Below, in pieces: positions 38,968 through 50,468 of a stretch of DNA of 64,000 nt (positions within the stretch are counted from its first letter, which is position 1; each line of letters opens with the position of its first letter). Made by a program: the position numbers and the translations under genes. This stretch comes from Prunella strophiata (Eukaryota > Chordata > Aves > Passeriformes > Prunellidae). The stretch lies in contig JAZBQD010000014.1 of NCBI GenBank assembly GCA_036583965.1, positions 67,114,395 through 67,178,394 on the forward strand, in the 5' to 3' direction. Below the pieces are notes generated by a model. It made no database searches. It was not told the DNA's origin and worked only from the letters and a program-made list of their open reading frames with translations.

Positions 38968-38969
<2 letters not shown>

Positions 38970-39009
<40 letters not shown>

Positions 39010-39049
39010 TTTTTTTGGTTTTTTTTTTTTTTGGTTTTTTTTTTTTTTT
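38970..39049. repeat. Poly(T) with G interruptions, 80 nt
   Basis: 39 uninterrupted T (38970-39008) are followed by shorter T runs split by G or GG. The decay pattern, T runs broken by GG, links the pure homopolymers of this window with its T/G-rich tracts. Confidence 0.95.
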
Positions 39050-41526
39050 AACCTCAAAGAAGCAGTTTCAAAGTCTGACTATGCTGGAAGAACAATTTAG
39101 CCAGGACTAAAACATAATGGTGACAACATAAGAGCAGCCACACGGAGGCAGAGGGACCATATAACCCCCCAAATCCTGTTTAAGGAGGCATATGCATGAA
39201 AGTGAAGATGCAGTGACCCTTTGTGGAAATTTCAGATCAGGGACTTCTGGAGAAAAGTCTTCTTTGTAGTCAACAGATTCCATGGATTTTTATTTTATGT
39301 ATTTACAGGTCAGTATTCAAACCTGTGCATATTCCTTTACCATCTCCAGTGCCCAGAAACATGGAGTTCACAGATTTGCTCAAAAACCTCTCACACACTC
39401 ACTTCTTCTCACACACTGTGTAAAGAAGGATCTGTTTCTGGTTTGTGGGACTGCTTCACAGTGTCAATATGATCACTGCTTCACTGGAGGAGACACCTAG
39501 CAGTCAATCTCTATTTACATTTAATAGCCCATCCTCAGACATAAGGGGTAGATTTCTATCATGCCTCTTTCAATCTTTCTCTATTTTTTTTCAACATTCA
39601 GTCCTTTTTAAATATTTTTCAGTATTAAAGGTTCTTATTCTATTTAGCTGTTCCACAGAAAAAAACATCACATCTTTGATTCAACCTTTGTCAATTTTTT
39701 TCTTGTCCCATTTTACTTCTGGTATGTCTTATCTGAAAAGGAGAATTGTGCTCATCAAGGTATTGGCGTATGATAGTTTAGTAAAGAATAACAAAATTGT
39801 CTACATTGTCTTCTACTTTTTTCTAATAATTTTCCAAAATTCATATTCTGTTTTACCTCTTTTAAACACTGATCAGTTGTTTTCAGCTAAATATTGATTA
39901 TAAACTCAGAATCCAAATTCTTTGAGTGCAAGTCAGTTTATCATTGTATGTGTAAAGTTCACTGTTTTGTCTCTCAAATGCATTTCTTTTTGTTCAGCAG
40001 GACTGAATTTAATTTTCACTCATCATTTATCCCTGGTTATTCTGTAGTTTCCCATCATCCTGATTAATCTGAAGATCCTGAATAACACAGGTGACCAACT
40101 ACTTCCACTGTCACTTGCAGTCTTATCAAGAACACATGTGTTGAATAGAGGCAGTCCCAGTCCTGGATGAGACATTTCTAATTCTTTTCTTACCTATTCT
40201 GAAAGAACAAAACATGAGAAACAATGCTGTCTGTCAAGCAACTCTTCATACTTCCTACAACTAAATTGGGATAGATTTGTTTTGTAAACTCTATGACACA
40301 CTTGGAAAGTTCTATTGACATTTAAAGGTCCAAACAATTTCTTTTGCTATTAAATGGTTTTGATTTCTTTTGAAGTATCCAGACAGTGCTGACTAAACTG
40401 CCTTTCCAAAATTACCTCCAAAGTACTTACAGAGCAATCACTCTAGTAAGGAAGGGACAATAGTCTGGGAACAGGATTACATGTTTCATGTCTGTGTCTG
40501 GCCGTTTTATGGCAAAAATAACAGGAACAACACAATTAAGAGGTAATTAGCCCAGCAGGATAGTTATTGCCACAAAGGTGTATGGGAAACTGGCAGTCTG
40601 AGAAAGGCCAAGATAGTCTCTAGAAATGGAGATGTAATTTGCCTATTTAGATCACAAACTCTTCTGGGCTCACAGAAGGTCAAGTACAATGACCTCTTTG
40701 GGGGCCTTGGAGTGCTAAAGTAAAAAAAAAGTACAAACATATTGAATGAAAAATATAATGACACAGGTGATCCCCAGAGAGGAATCTGAGCTAGGTGAGG
40801 AGGATATTTTCTTTCAGGGGCCATGAGCTTAGTGCAGATATAATAGACTAAGTTTAAGGAGTTCATAATCCCTGTAAAGGAACATTTGATTATGAATTAT
40901 AAGGTTTGGCCTTGTTTAAAAACAGCAGCAGTCTTTATCCCTTGGGCACAATTTGTAGGTATGTATACTTGCATTTACTCCTAAACTGTTAGTTTATTAG
41001 GTTAATTGGACAGCAGAAGATATCAAAGTTCTCCTGGTTTATATTCCAAGTTTGGCATCTTGACCTTGGGTATTGAGCTTGGTTTTTTTGCTGTCCCATG
41101 ACAGTGTGTAGAAGAAGTGTGAGCACTGATTTCTGGAAATAACCATCCTCAGACTGTGGGGAAAGGGGCAGTTAATCATGGACAGAAAGCCCACATTTCA
41201 ATGCATTTTTGAACACAAATAGCTCTATCCCCCCCAATTTCTTGGAACTCCTCAAACTGGGCATCTTTGTGTTTGATAGTTTGTTGATTCTTTTGCTTCT
41301 TTTCTGCCAAGGTGGGGATTAAATTGCAAGATGGTATTTCTTGTTGGAACTCAGATGTTTGTTAGTTCTTATCCATGTTACAGTCTCACAAAGTGTGAGT
41401 TCTACAGCACTTCACTCTAAAAAATGAAAAATGGAGCCCTATCTGTCCCTCTACAAGGCCTTTTAAGGATAAACAGTCCATTTAAGAAATGACACCTAAA
41501 TTATTTTTATTTTTAACCCAATAACC
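39050..41526. other. Unique noncoding sequence, no gene recognised
   Basis: AT-rich, non-repetitive sequence. Open frames of up to 150 codons (39445-39897) have a composition (Phe, Ser, Ile and Leu rich) expected from T-rich DNA and no recognisable domain. No promoter or exon is supported. Confidence 0.6.
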
Positions 41527-41589
41527 AACCACTTGTGGCCCGCAATGGGGACTTTTTTATCCAATTACACAAAACCACTCAAACCTATG

Positions 41590-41710
41590 GAGAAGAAGGT
41601 GGAGAAGAAGGTGAAGAAGAAGGTGGAGAAGAAGGTGGAGAAGAAGGTGAAGAAGAAGGTGAAGAAGAAGGTGGAGAAGAAGGTGAAGAAGAAGGTGAAG
41701 AAGAAGGGTG
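41590..41710. repeat. 12-bp minisatellite, ten units
   Basis: Ten units of GAGAAGAAGGTG or AAGAAGAAGGTG sit head to tail; the last unit has one extra G. The two unit types differ only at the first base and alternate irregularly (types G,G,A,G,G,A,A,G,A,A). The length of 12 keeps one frame open as a Lys/Glu/Val repeat, but nothing shows it is translated. Confidence 0.97.
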
Positions 41711-41742
41711 AAGGACCAGCCTCCACCCTAAAACCTGCATCT

Positions 41743-41824
41743 TGCTATATATATATATATATTAATATATTCTAAATATATTAATATATAATATATATAT
41801 TAATATATATATATTAATATATTC
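41743..41824. repeat. AT-rich simple repeat
   Basis: Imperfect (TA)n with TATTAATATA variants and two copies of a TATTCTAAA-type unit. It is able to form several local hairpins. It lies inside the probable LTR-derived segment. Confidence 0.92.
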
Positions 41825-42120
41825 TAAAAACTTAAACTCTACGTTTTCCACCATGTGATATTACACATTTTATTCAAACTCCACACCCATAATCCCAGTT
41901 CTATTATTCAATAGAATAATTGAATAATTTTGGAAGCTTTCTCCACAGCCTCAGATCAAATGCAGTGTTCTCTTGGGGGTCAGTGCCTGTCAGCACAGAA
42001 AGTCTAAAATTCTCAGTAACCAGGGTTCCAACAGTAGTCCATGGGATCAGTGGTGTGGGATTGACTGGTTTGGAAGCAGTGACCTGGCCCAAGTCCTGTG
42101 GCAGCACTGACTTCCCACAT

Positions 42121-44224
42121 CAGCCCTTGTCCTCAGAGGATTCAGTGTGGAAAAAAAGGCTGCTGAAAGCTGTGTCTCCTTCAAAATTCTACACCTGCAA
42201 TGAAGACAAGCAGCTCTGTACCAGGCTAATAGCAATAACCTCAGGGAGCAGTTATGCTCTCATTTCAAACACTTGAAAGAGGAACAAAAAAGCTATGAAG
42301 TTGCTGTTGAAGTACAATTAAGATGGTGTTTTTCAAGTGCAGGGTAACCTTAAACTGGAGAAGCAAGAGAGTTAAAATGGAAGCACTTATAAAGCAGTAA
42401 AAGCTCCTCTGCATGAGGCACTCTGCGTGCACAAAATTATAGGATTAGAAACCTTTCAACCAATCCAGTGCCTCTCTTGACAGAGGCTTGTAAAGGACTT
42501 TTAAAATGTTTTTCTATGAAAAAGGAGAATGTATGTGGAAGGGTGATTTGGCTCAAGGAAGCAGAAATCCAGACCACTGCATTTTGAAGCTTTACTTGAA
42601 CTTGTTTAAACTTACATAAAAATCATTGAAGCTGGCGGCTCCAGCATATACTGAATTTTTTCTTAGACTAGATAAATCTTGGGAGCTGCTTACAAGCAAT
42701 TTATATCTCCAATCCATTTGTTGCCACCAGAAAAACTGGGAAAAAAAATTCTCCTTTGGTGAAAAAGTCAATTCCAAAACAGAAACCTCATGTGTTCCCA
42801 CTTTCAAACACTGGGCTCTACTGAGGGAAACCAGTCCTCAGTGAAGCTTTCAGAATCATGTTTTAAATTCCTGTTCAGAGCTGGGGGAGGAATACATTTC
42901 TATGCAGATATAAACTGCAATGGAGTTTGACTTTAGAAGAGGGTTTGGGAGCATGGTATATTTTTTGAGTTCAAATCTGAAAAGTCCCATGTTATTTTTA
43001 GCAAATGATTTAAGAAATATAAAGCTATTCCCATAGCTTTAATTCATTACATTCAACAGAGCTGTCTATTACTCTTCATTAACTAATAAGGAATCCTTGA
43101 ATGACTACCTTTATTTGAAGTAACTAAATTTTGGACAATTTTAGGTAGGTCAGATTAATCCCTCTGGAAACAATATATTGCATTTTATGAATACTTAGCA
43201 TATCTAAATTAAATAAAAACATTCTCATTCTATTATTTTAGGATGTTGAGCATGGAAAATATAGCAAATTTTTTGTTGGCTTTTTTTTAAATTTTTTTCT
43301 GCAACAAATAACAAATGCACATACCAAGCAGTATTAAAATACAGAAGTGGTTTGGGCCAATTACTAGATGAATTTAGGAAAACTGTTAGTAGCACTGTAA
43401 ATAAATCAGTAATACTTCTTACATATAACTATTTGCATTTCTGAGGCATTCTCAGTCCAGTAATGTCTAAGATATGAAATAAAATCCACTTGAATCTGAA
43501 CATTTTTTAATGTACAGAATCATGCACAAGGTTTGTCCAATGCAACCTGTGGCACAGCAGTGTAAGTTTTAAACAGTTACTAGAATGATGTAAATATTCC
43601 AGGTGGTTTGAAAAATAGTGATTGCTTAAGTATCTAAACTATTAATCCCTAACTGAAAGTACAGCAATGTCAGATTTGATTGAAGTATGGTTAATTCAGA
43701 TTAAGAAGTAACTGTGAAAAACACTTTGCTAAAATGGTTTGAATTCATGCATTTGTGACTATAGATGTGAAGTTGTAAATAATATACATAACAACAGATA
43801 ACGTGGGAATCTAATAAATCTTGTGAAGTGTGTTCAGCAGGGAATCATCGTCACATTTGAGAATACAGTGCTGTGTTTCTGACACTGAAAAATTAAACTG
43901 CTAGAGCCATATTAGAATCCTGGAGGAAGCTCTGGAAAAGGAAACTTTTTATCTCATGAGCTGCAGGAATGGCAAGTGATTTCATGACAGTATTTCTGTG
44001 TGATTAGGAAAGAAAAGGCTGGGTAGCATTGGAATAGGAAACTCAAAACTCAGCAGCAACAATTAACCAGTCAAATATATTATTGCATCTTAGAGCTCTG
44101 TGTTCAGATATTGCAACTTTCTTTGCAGATGCTATGACTTACACCAATTCAACTCACTATCCTCAGTATGGAAGTAAACTGGTGGAATGTGATGTTATGT
44201 TGTGTAAAGATATCAGCTCAAATA
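42121..44224. other. Unique noncoding sequence, no gene recognised
   Basis: AT-rich, non-repetitive sequence. 42.1-42.3 kb is somewhat richer in G and C and could still belong to the preceding mobile-element segment. No exon is recognised. Confidence 0.55.
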
Positions 44225-44368
44225 ATCCAGTAGGATCATCAAGTCCAACTCCTGGACATCCCAAGAATCACTCCACGTGCCTGAGAGCATTGGCCAAAAG
44301 GTTCTTGAACTCTGTCAGGCTTGGTGTTGGGACCACTTTCCTGGGGAGCCTGTTCCTACTCATCCAGA
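44225..44368 (-). mobile_element. CR1 LINE, 3' fragment with internal deletion
   Basis: The plus strand reads 'ggatcatcaagtccaactcc', 'catcccaagaatcactccac', 'gtgcctgagagcattggcca', 'ttgaactctgtcaggcttgg' and 'tcctggggagcctgttccta', the reverse complement of a CR1 subfamily tail. The terminal repeat is missing and a stretch of about ten bases seems deleted after 'aactcctgg'. The 96-codon open frame over it (44083-44373) is a by-product of this repeat. Confidence 0.88.
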
Positions 44369-47300
44369 CATGATGAATCTGTGAATGAATTGTGTCTAAT
44401 GGCTGATTAAAGCCATATTCAATGGGGAATCCAGGCTTGAATAGCAGAGGAAACCCTGCAGAGATTCTCAGTGTGATACACATGCTTATCTGAGACTTGA
44501 AGAGTCAAACATTTCCACCCAGGCTGCTTCTTGTTTGTGGAGGAGTTTGTGAAGAAGGATGCAGTAGAGAAAAAAAGAAGGAAAAAAAAAAAAAAACCAA
44601 CCCAAAAAAACCCCAAAACTGTAAATTAAACTCATCAGTGGTGCTGGATCTCAAAAGCTCAAAGGCTTCCAAAGAATTTCATAGATCACCTCTCAATGTC
44701 TCCTGCAAAGCTTGAGTTCTGTAAGTGCTGAGATTTTTGAAGCTGGCCTCGAAAGTGAGACTTTTATTTTGGGGCCAGAGAAAATCCCCAAAAGTCAGTC
44801 AGGCCAGAAAACCTGGAGGTTAGATAGGTTGACATTATTTGGACAGGAAACATCTTGCAGTAAGGAGCTCCTGGTTGCTTTATATTTTCAGAGTTGTCAT
44901 CAGAATCAAAACAGCTTGAAGCAGCACTTATGACTCATTTTCAGTGTGGAGCAAAGCCATAAGTTAAGCACCACATGCTATGAGTGTAACACATAACAGG
45001 CCCCTGAACTACATGGAAAAAGTTTTACCCACTTTTCAAATGTCAATCTAGTTTTCCTTGTGCCTAAGGCTCTGTGACATCTTGACATCTGTAATCAGGT
45101 TCATTTCTACCCTTACCAACCATTACAAGCTGTCACTCTTCAGCTTCTCCACTTACTATTCTACTACTACAGATTTAATCTGCAGTTTTCTATGCACTAA
45201 ATTTAAGACCCAGCAGTTTTCATGTATTATTCACTTCCACTTGCCATACTTGCTAAACAGTATATGTTCATTTGAGTTAATAAATCACCATTCACTTTCC
45301 TCCTTACGTTTCCCAGAACAGAGTTATTACTCAATCTGCCTCTAATGACAGAGGCTTCAGAGCTTTCACAGATTTCTCTCTATTCATGAACCTATTTATC
45401 AAGTACCTGTCTTAAATATTAGCAAAGTAAGCTTGCTGGAAAGGCTTAGGCTGTAATCTGTTGGAGCTGTGTGTGAAGGCCTACATTTATCTGACTCAAA
45501 AAACAGGTGAAATCTCTCCCTATTGGTTGTGTGACACCCATCCCACTTTGGATAATCTGGAAGTTATTAATATGCTCATCAAAGAAGTAAAGAAAGTAAA
45601 TTATCTTTCTTGTGTGTCACAGATAAAGAAGAGACTAAGCCTGAAGTCCTTATCAATGTTGAATATCTGGTTTTGCTCTCATGTCCTCAGGAAGACATTG
45701 CTTGAGTTGGTGGCTGGGGTTTTGTCCTTTCTGTGCCTCTGGAAGGAAGTGCTCCTTCAATTGGCTCCTTCAATTCCACTTAGCATGGCGTGGGACTGTG
45801 GGTTGGTGTTGGAAGGTCAGAGGAGGGTGCAGCCAGGTCCCAGTGCCTGTGTCTTCAGTCAGCAAAAAGTTGCTAATTCTGTAATCAAAGCTGAGCTGCC
45901 AGTACCAAAGTGAACAAATCCAATACACCAGAGTTTTGCTGTGTGATTCACTTCAGGTCTGCTCCTCATGCCTATTTCCCATGTCAACTATTTTCCTTTT
46001 GTCTCTACTAGAACGTGTTCTGTCCTGTAGCAACCATTTAGCTGCATCAAACAGGTTATTTGGCATAATGTGACTTTTTAAAATTTAATAACATAATCAG
46101 TCTTGTGTCAGGAAAAAAACTATCAGTGCCACATGAATCTTTGCAGAAAGGCATTGGACATAACACCATTCATGAATGTTTCCCCATTATCCTAATCAAA
46201 CTGGGGCTTTGAAAAACCAAAGAACTAATCAGAAAGTTTCAACTCCTTCTTTAGAACACAAAGGATTTAATTTTTTATAACATTATTACCTTGGACTTTT
46301 ATAATATTTTTTCAAAGTAGAACACTGACTTTTTACAGATTTGAAGAGTGACAAATTCAGTTGATTGACAATTCAAACAGTTGACCTTTCATTCCTAAAA
46401 ATCTGTTTCATTAGTATGACAAAACCCCCTGAATAGAACCCTTTTAAGCAACAGGAAGAAAATAATTCTTCTAATTCTCAGTTTGAAAGGAAATGCAGCC
46501 AACTATATGGACAGTGACACTAATATGAAGACATCTTTTCAAGCACAGCTTGTTGGAACAATCAAATAATTTAGGTCCAGTTCATCAAAGTGCCTCGTGT
46601 GCACCCTAGATTAGAGACATTCAGATAATTAAATTGTTTGAGAAACAGGAAAACATTGTCTCAGAGGGGCGAATTCATAATAGTTACTTGTCTAAGGAAG
46701 GACATCATCTACACTTTTGAGACTATGTTCCAAACCTTTTGAACATTTTGGGTCTATGTTCTTTCATGAACTATGAAGTCAGGTAGCTTTGTTAAGGCAG
46801 TTGTTTTGGATAAACCCTCAGAGTCCCCATTTTACATCTGTGAAGTGGGGACAATACAATATTGCCCTCCTTTAAAATGGCATCATTATACACATTGTCA
46901 GACTGTGAGATCTGTGCCACTCCTGAAGGTATTTGGGAACTAAGCCAGATAAACAGCTTAATGGGCTTTCAAAATAATAATGATAAAAACAGAAACACAT
47001 TTTGGATGAATCTGATGTAGAGCACTCAAGGAACCTTGCCCTGTCATGATACTGCACTGTCAGAGTTTGGAGCATTTAAATGTGTGCAGACCACCAGTGA
47101 CGGGGGAGATGTGGCAACTATTAACAGTAGCCAGTGATAATGATATTTGATCTTCTATTATATAATTCAGCAGGATTTCAGAAGTTTAGAAATGGAATTT
47201 TCCCATTTTAAAAAGTCAATATAAACCTTTTGCTTTGAAGAGCATGACATTAGGAATACTCAGCATCAACATGGCCATACTTTGTGCAGTAATGAACAAG

Positions 47301-48067
47301 AAACTTATATTTTTCTTTATTTTTTACCCTTCCAAATGCCAAAAATTGCAAAGAGGTAAAACTATGAAAAGTAGATATTAATTTATGACTTTATATCTGC
47401 TAATGCATAAGTAGGTAACTGCAGGAAAAGGAGGACTAATTACCCTATTTTCACCATCTAAAAGAAAGACATGAGATTTAGGTTTCATGTAGCTACTGCA
47501 AAAGGTGGGCACCTTTAGAGAATAGTCCATCTAACCCTAAAATATACATTTAAAGTAGTTGGGATAGTCACATCATCCTTACACAGCTAAAATAGGGCAG
47601 ATGAATCCCATCTGAGGAGGTTATACAGAAATAAGGTGTGTCTACAGATATGAATCCAAAATAGAGAAATGAGACACTCTAAAGGTGCCATCAGCCAAAA
47701 ATTTCTACCGTTAAAATACCCTTTTTCCTGTTTCTAAGGACTGATGATAAATGCTGACTAAAGACGGAAACAAACTAATTTTTTTTTCTTTTAACATTAG
47801 CTTTGTTAATCAAGAATAGCAGGATTGTGGGAAATGGATTTTTAAGAGGACTTCCCACGCAGGGCCAAGACCCCACCACCAATATATGTTCAATGCAAAT
47901 CCTGTGTGTTCACACTCCAAGCCTAAGGAACCCACAATCAGCTGCAGAACCAAACAGTTGTGGTTCAGTTCCAGCACAAAACTGAGAACAAGATGTGGGT
48001 GTTTACTTACAATGGATTGACAAAGATACAAAAGAATTCTCTTTTTCACATTATTGCAACAAAACTT

Positions 48068-48121
48068 ATATGTATATGTATATATTTATATATGTATATA
48101 TGTAGATCTGTATATGTGTAT
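48068..48121. repeat. TATG/TATA-type simple repeat
   Basis: Imperfect alternation of TATA and TATG/TGTA words over about 50 bases. It is a low-complexity AT-rich stretch with no further signal. Confidence 0.8.
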
Positions 48122-49765
48122 TCATTTACAGGTAGGCTGAAATTACTCTTTTACCAGCCTGGGTTATTTTCAATTTTCAATTGCAATCCTGCAAGTAACA
48201 TTTAAGCACAACCTACATTAATTCTTTAGGGAATGGTGAACCTTGTGTGCCCAAGTGTGGAGTTGTGAGCTGTTCAAACCAGACTTATCAATAAAGAGCA
48301 AAGAGAAAGGGGAAAAATTGAAATGTGCCATGTGTAAGGACTCAGCAGAACCAGTTTTTCAAGCCCTACCAGCACTGTTGGCATTTGCAGAGAAGCTCCC
48401 TGCTATGTTCTGGACCATTTCTGAGTGGTGACAGAATTTGACATCTGTGCCTATTTATTTTCAGCAGTTTCTTTGTGTTCAACTTCAGTCCTTTTAGCAA
48501 GGTGACATTTTGGAACCAGTGCTTCCATTAACTCAAATCAAGTAGCACCTTATTTCTGAAGTAGCCATATCTATTTTAATAGAGATATTTAATGGCACAG
48601 CACCCTCCTCAGTAAAAATGACAGTGACAGAGTAAAATCTTCTTTCTGCACTATATAACTTAGAAAAGAAGACAAAAATAGGCCATAAAAGCAGGATTCA
48701 TGGGAAGCTTTATCTAGTTTATCACCAAAGAAGGTGGCAGGAGTGAGCCATCATATGTTTCTAAAGAATATTTTAAAACAGGAATGAAATAGCAGTTATT
48801 GGTAAAAAAACTAGTAAGCCTTTCAGCCTTGCTAAATATTAAGCCATAAATATTAATACTTAAAAAAACATCTAGGAAGACGATAAATAGTTCATTCAAA
48901 GTAAGGAAAAAAAGGGAACTGTTTGATTTTTTAACCAATCCTTATTCTTTATAATACAAGCAAAAAATACAGTATTTGCTGAGTCCTTAATAAACTAAAT
49001 TGTAATGTTTCATTTTTTAGGAAATCAAAGAAATCATGCCTCAATGTTAAGAAACAAAAGTCCAAACCAGCAGAACACACAAAATTTTTGGCTGAATTTC
49101 TAAAAATTTCATTACATCTACAGCTTGTGGGTGGATATTCTACTATCTCCTAAACTTTGTTTCAAGTTGGTTGTCTGGTTGGGTTGTCCATGATTTGTTT
49201 TACAATTTCCTACATGAATTTTCCAGTGTCTAAATAGAAGTTATATTGCTGCCAGTGCTTCTTTGTCAGTCACTGATTTCCCTATGTCAGACCTTCATTA
49301 CCTGGTGACCACTGTCCCATCTTTAAATTTAGCTGAAATGGGTCAAAAAAAATTAAAAAATAACCAGGGTGGAGTGGGGAGAAGAGACACAGATAGAAAA
49401 ATACAGAGTTCTACATAAATACTGAGCACAGCTCTCTTTCTCTTCAGAGTCTGAGTGAGTTATGTGCTTGAGAGAAAGATTTAGAGCACTGATGCTGAAG
49501 AGTGATCAGCTCCCTTATTTACTTGGTGATCCTAGAAGCCTGAATATCTTACAGAGATGACAGACAGAAGTAGGATGGCACTGAACAGAAATTCAGGGTA
49601 TTTGCATCAATTATCCAGAATAAGAAGGAAAAATACTATCCCTTCTGTATTCATCCTTCCTCATATGTGGCACTTACTATCACAAAGGCTTCAAACCTCA
49701 ACCTCTGTATATCTTGCAGGTTCTTCATCAAATAAAGCATGAGTCTTAAACTATAATGTGTTTAG

Positions 49766-49854
49766 TACACAGTCATGATTAATTTCTTGATTAATACCCA
49801 ACATTTACAATACACAGTCATGATTAATTTCTTGATTAATACCCAACATTTACA
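49766..49854. repeat. Perfect tandem duplication, 45-bp period
   Basis: Copy 1 is 49766-49810 and copy 2 is 49811-49854. All 44 comparable bases are identical. Each copy carries two ATTAAT words around TTCTTG. Identity in otherwise diverged surroundings means a recent duplication, a polymorphic repeat or an assembly error. Confidence 0.97.
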
Positions 49855-50441
49855 GAATTTCAAGGAGAGTTACATCAAAAGAAACCCCAAAAAACCAAAA
49901 AAACCCACCAATATCTGGTGAAGTAGGTGGCACAAAGTCACCATTCTGGAGGAGCTAGATCTTTAATTGTCTGCAGGTTGAGGTGTGCATTTATTTATAG
50001 GTTAATCTAGAAACACTAAAGCTAGCATTGCCTCATTTCCCACTGTATTTTTTTTTACCATAAATAAAACTAAATATAATAGCCAAGACCTCTGTGATAA
50101 CATGAACTGTAGGGTTTTAAACCCAGCACCTCTGCAAATTTACCTTTAAAAATGAGGAAGACTGATGAAATGGTATCAGGTAGAAATGAGAAATTGGCTG
50201 ATGTAGATCAGACCAATGTGATTTGACACATTGAATCAATATAGTCTTATATCAGGAGATTTTTTAAAATAATTTTTGCTTTTCTTGACTTGTGATTTTA
50301 ATCTCTTCTTAGTCTATAATTTATTAGATTAAGCAGGGGAAGTAGTATCTCTTCCAAGAGATCAAAAAACAATTATTCAAAAATGTCCAGTGAAAACTGA
50401 TAGTTAAAAATCAGGTACTGATTATCTAAAGAAAAACTCAC

Positions 50442-50468
50442 TATGCAAGGGTACCTGTACCTTGCATA
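50442..50468. repeat. 27-nt palindrome (hairpin or cruciform)
   Basis: TATGCAAG + G + GTAC on the left pairs with GTAC + CTTGCATA on the right, giving 12 base pairs with one unpaired G and a 2-nt CT centre. An overlapping shorter inverted repeat (CATACA/TGTATG) follows immediately. There is no T run after it that would suggest an RNA polymerase III transcript. Confidence 0.9.

Larger units (their letters stand above)
30941..38969. other. Unique noncoding sequence, no gene recognised
   Basis: AT-rich sequence with few repeats. Small features inside are an A-rich tract at 34321-34352, an 18-bp near-palindrome at 34237-34254, a possible old interspersed repeat at about 35.0-35.55 kb, a C/A-rich tract at 35734-35785, and three spaced copies of TTCTATGA at 37747-37782. 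No exon or RNA gene is recognised. Confidence 0.6.
41527..42120. mobile_element. Probable LTR-derived segment
   Basis: The blocks 'cacttgtggcccgcaatggg', 'tccaattacacaaaaccact', 'ggaccagcctccaccctaaa', 'acacccataatcccagttct' and 'gtgttctcttgggggtcagt' together resemble an ERV LTR or leader region I have seen repeated in songbird DNA. A GAAGAAGGTG minisatellite and an AT-rich block interrupt it. A perfect inverted repeat with 9-bp arms (TTATTCAAT/ATTGAATAA, 41904-41927) lies in the second half. No retroviral coding sequence is visible. Boundaries, orientation and family are uncertain. Confidence 0.4.

Noticed and set aside
39445..39897. 150-codon Phe/Ser/Ile-rich open frame
   Set aside because: Composition is a direct result of T-rich DNA; no membrane-protein pattern of spaced hydrophobic segments.
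41533..41775. Lys/Glu/Val repeat protein frame
   Set aside because: Produced by the 12-bp minisatellite; no evidence of transcription or a real start.
44083..44373. 96-codon open frame
   Set aside because: Its second half is the antisense of a CR1 3' fragment.
45461..45913. 150-codon open frame
   Set aside because: No domain or splice signals that pair with it; another frame overlaps. Length is within chance for a 64 kb window.
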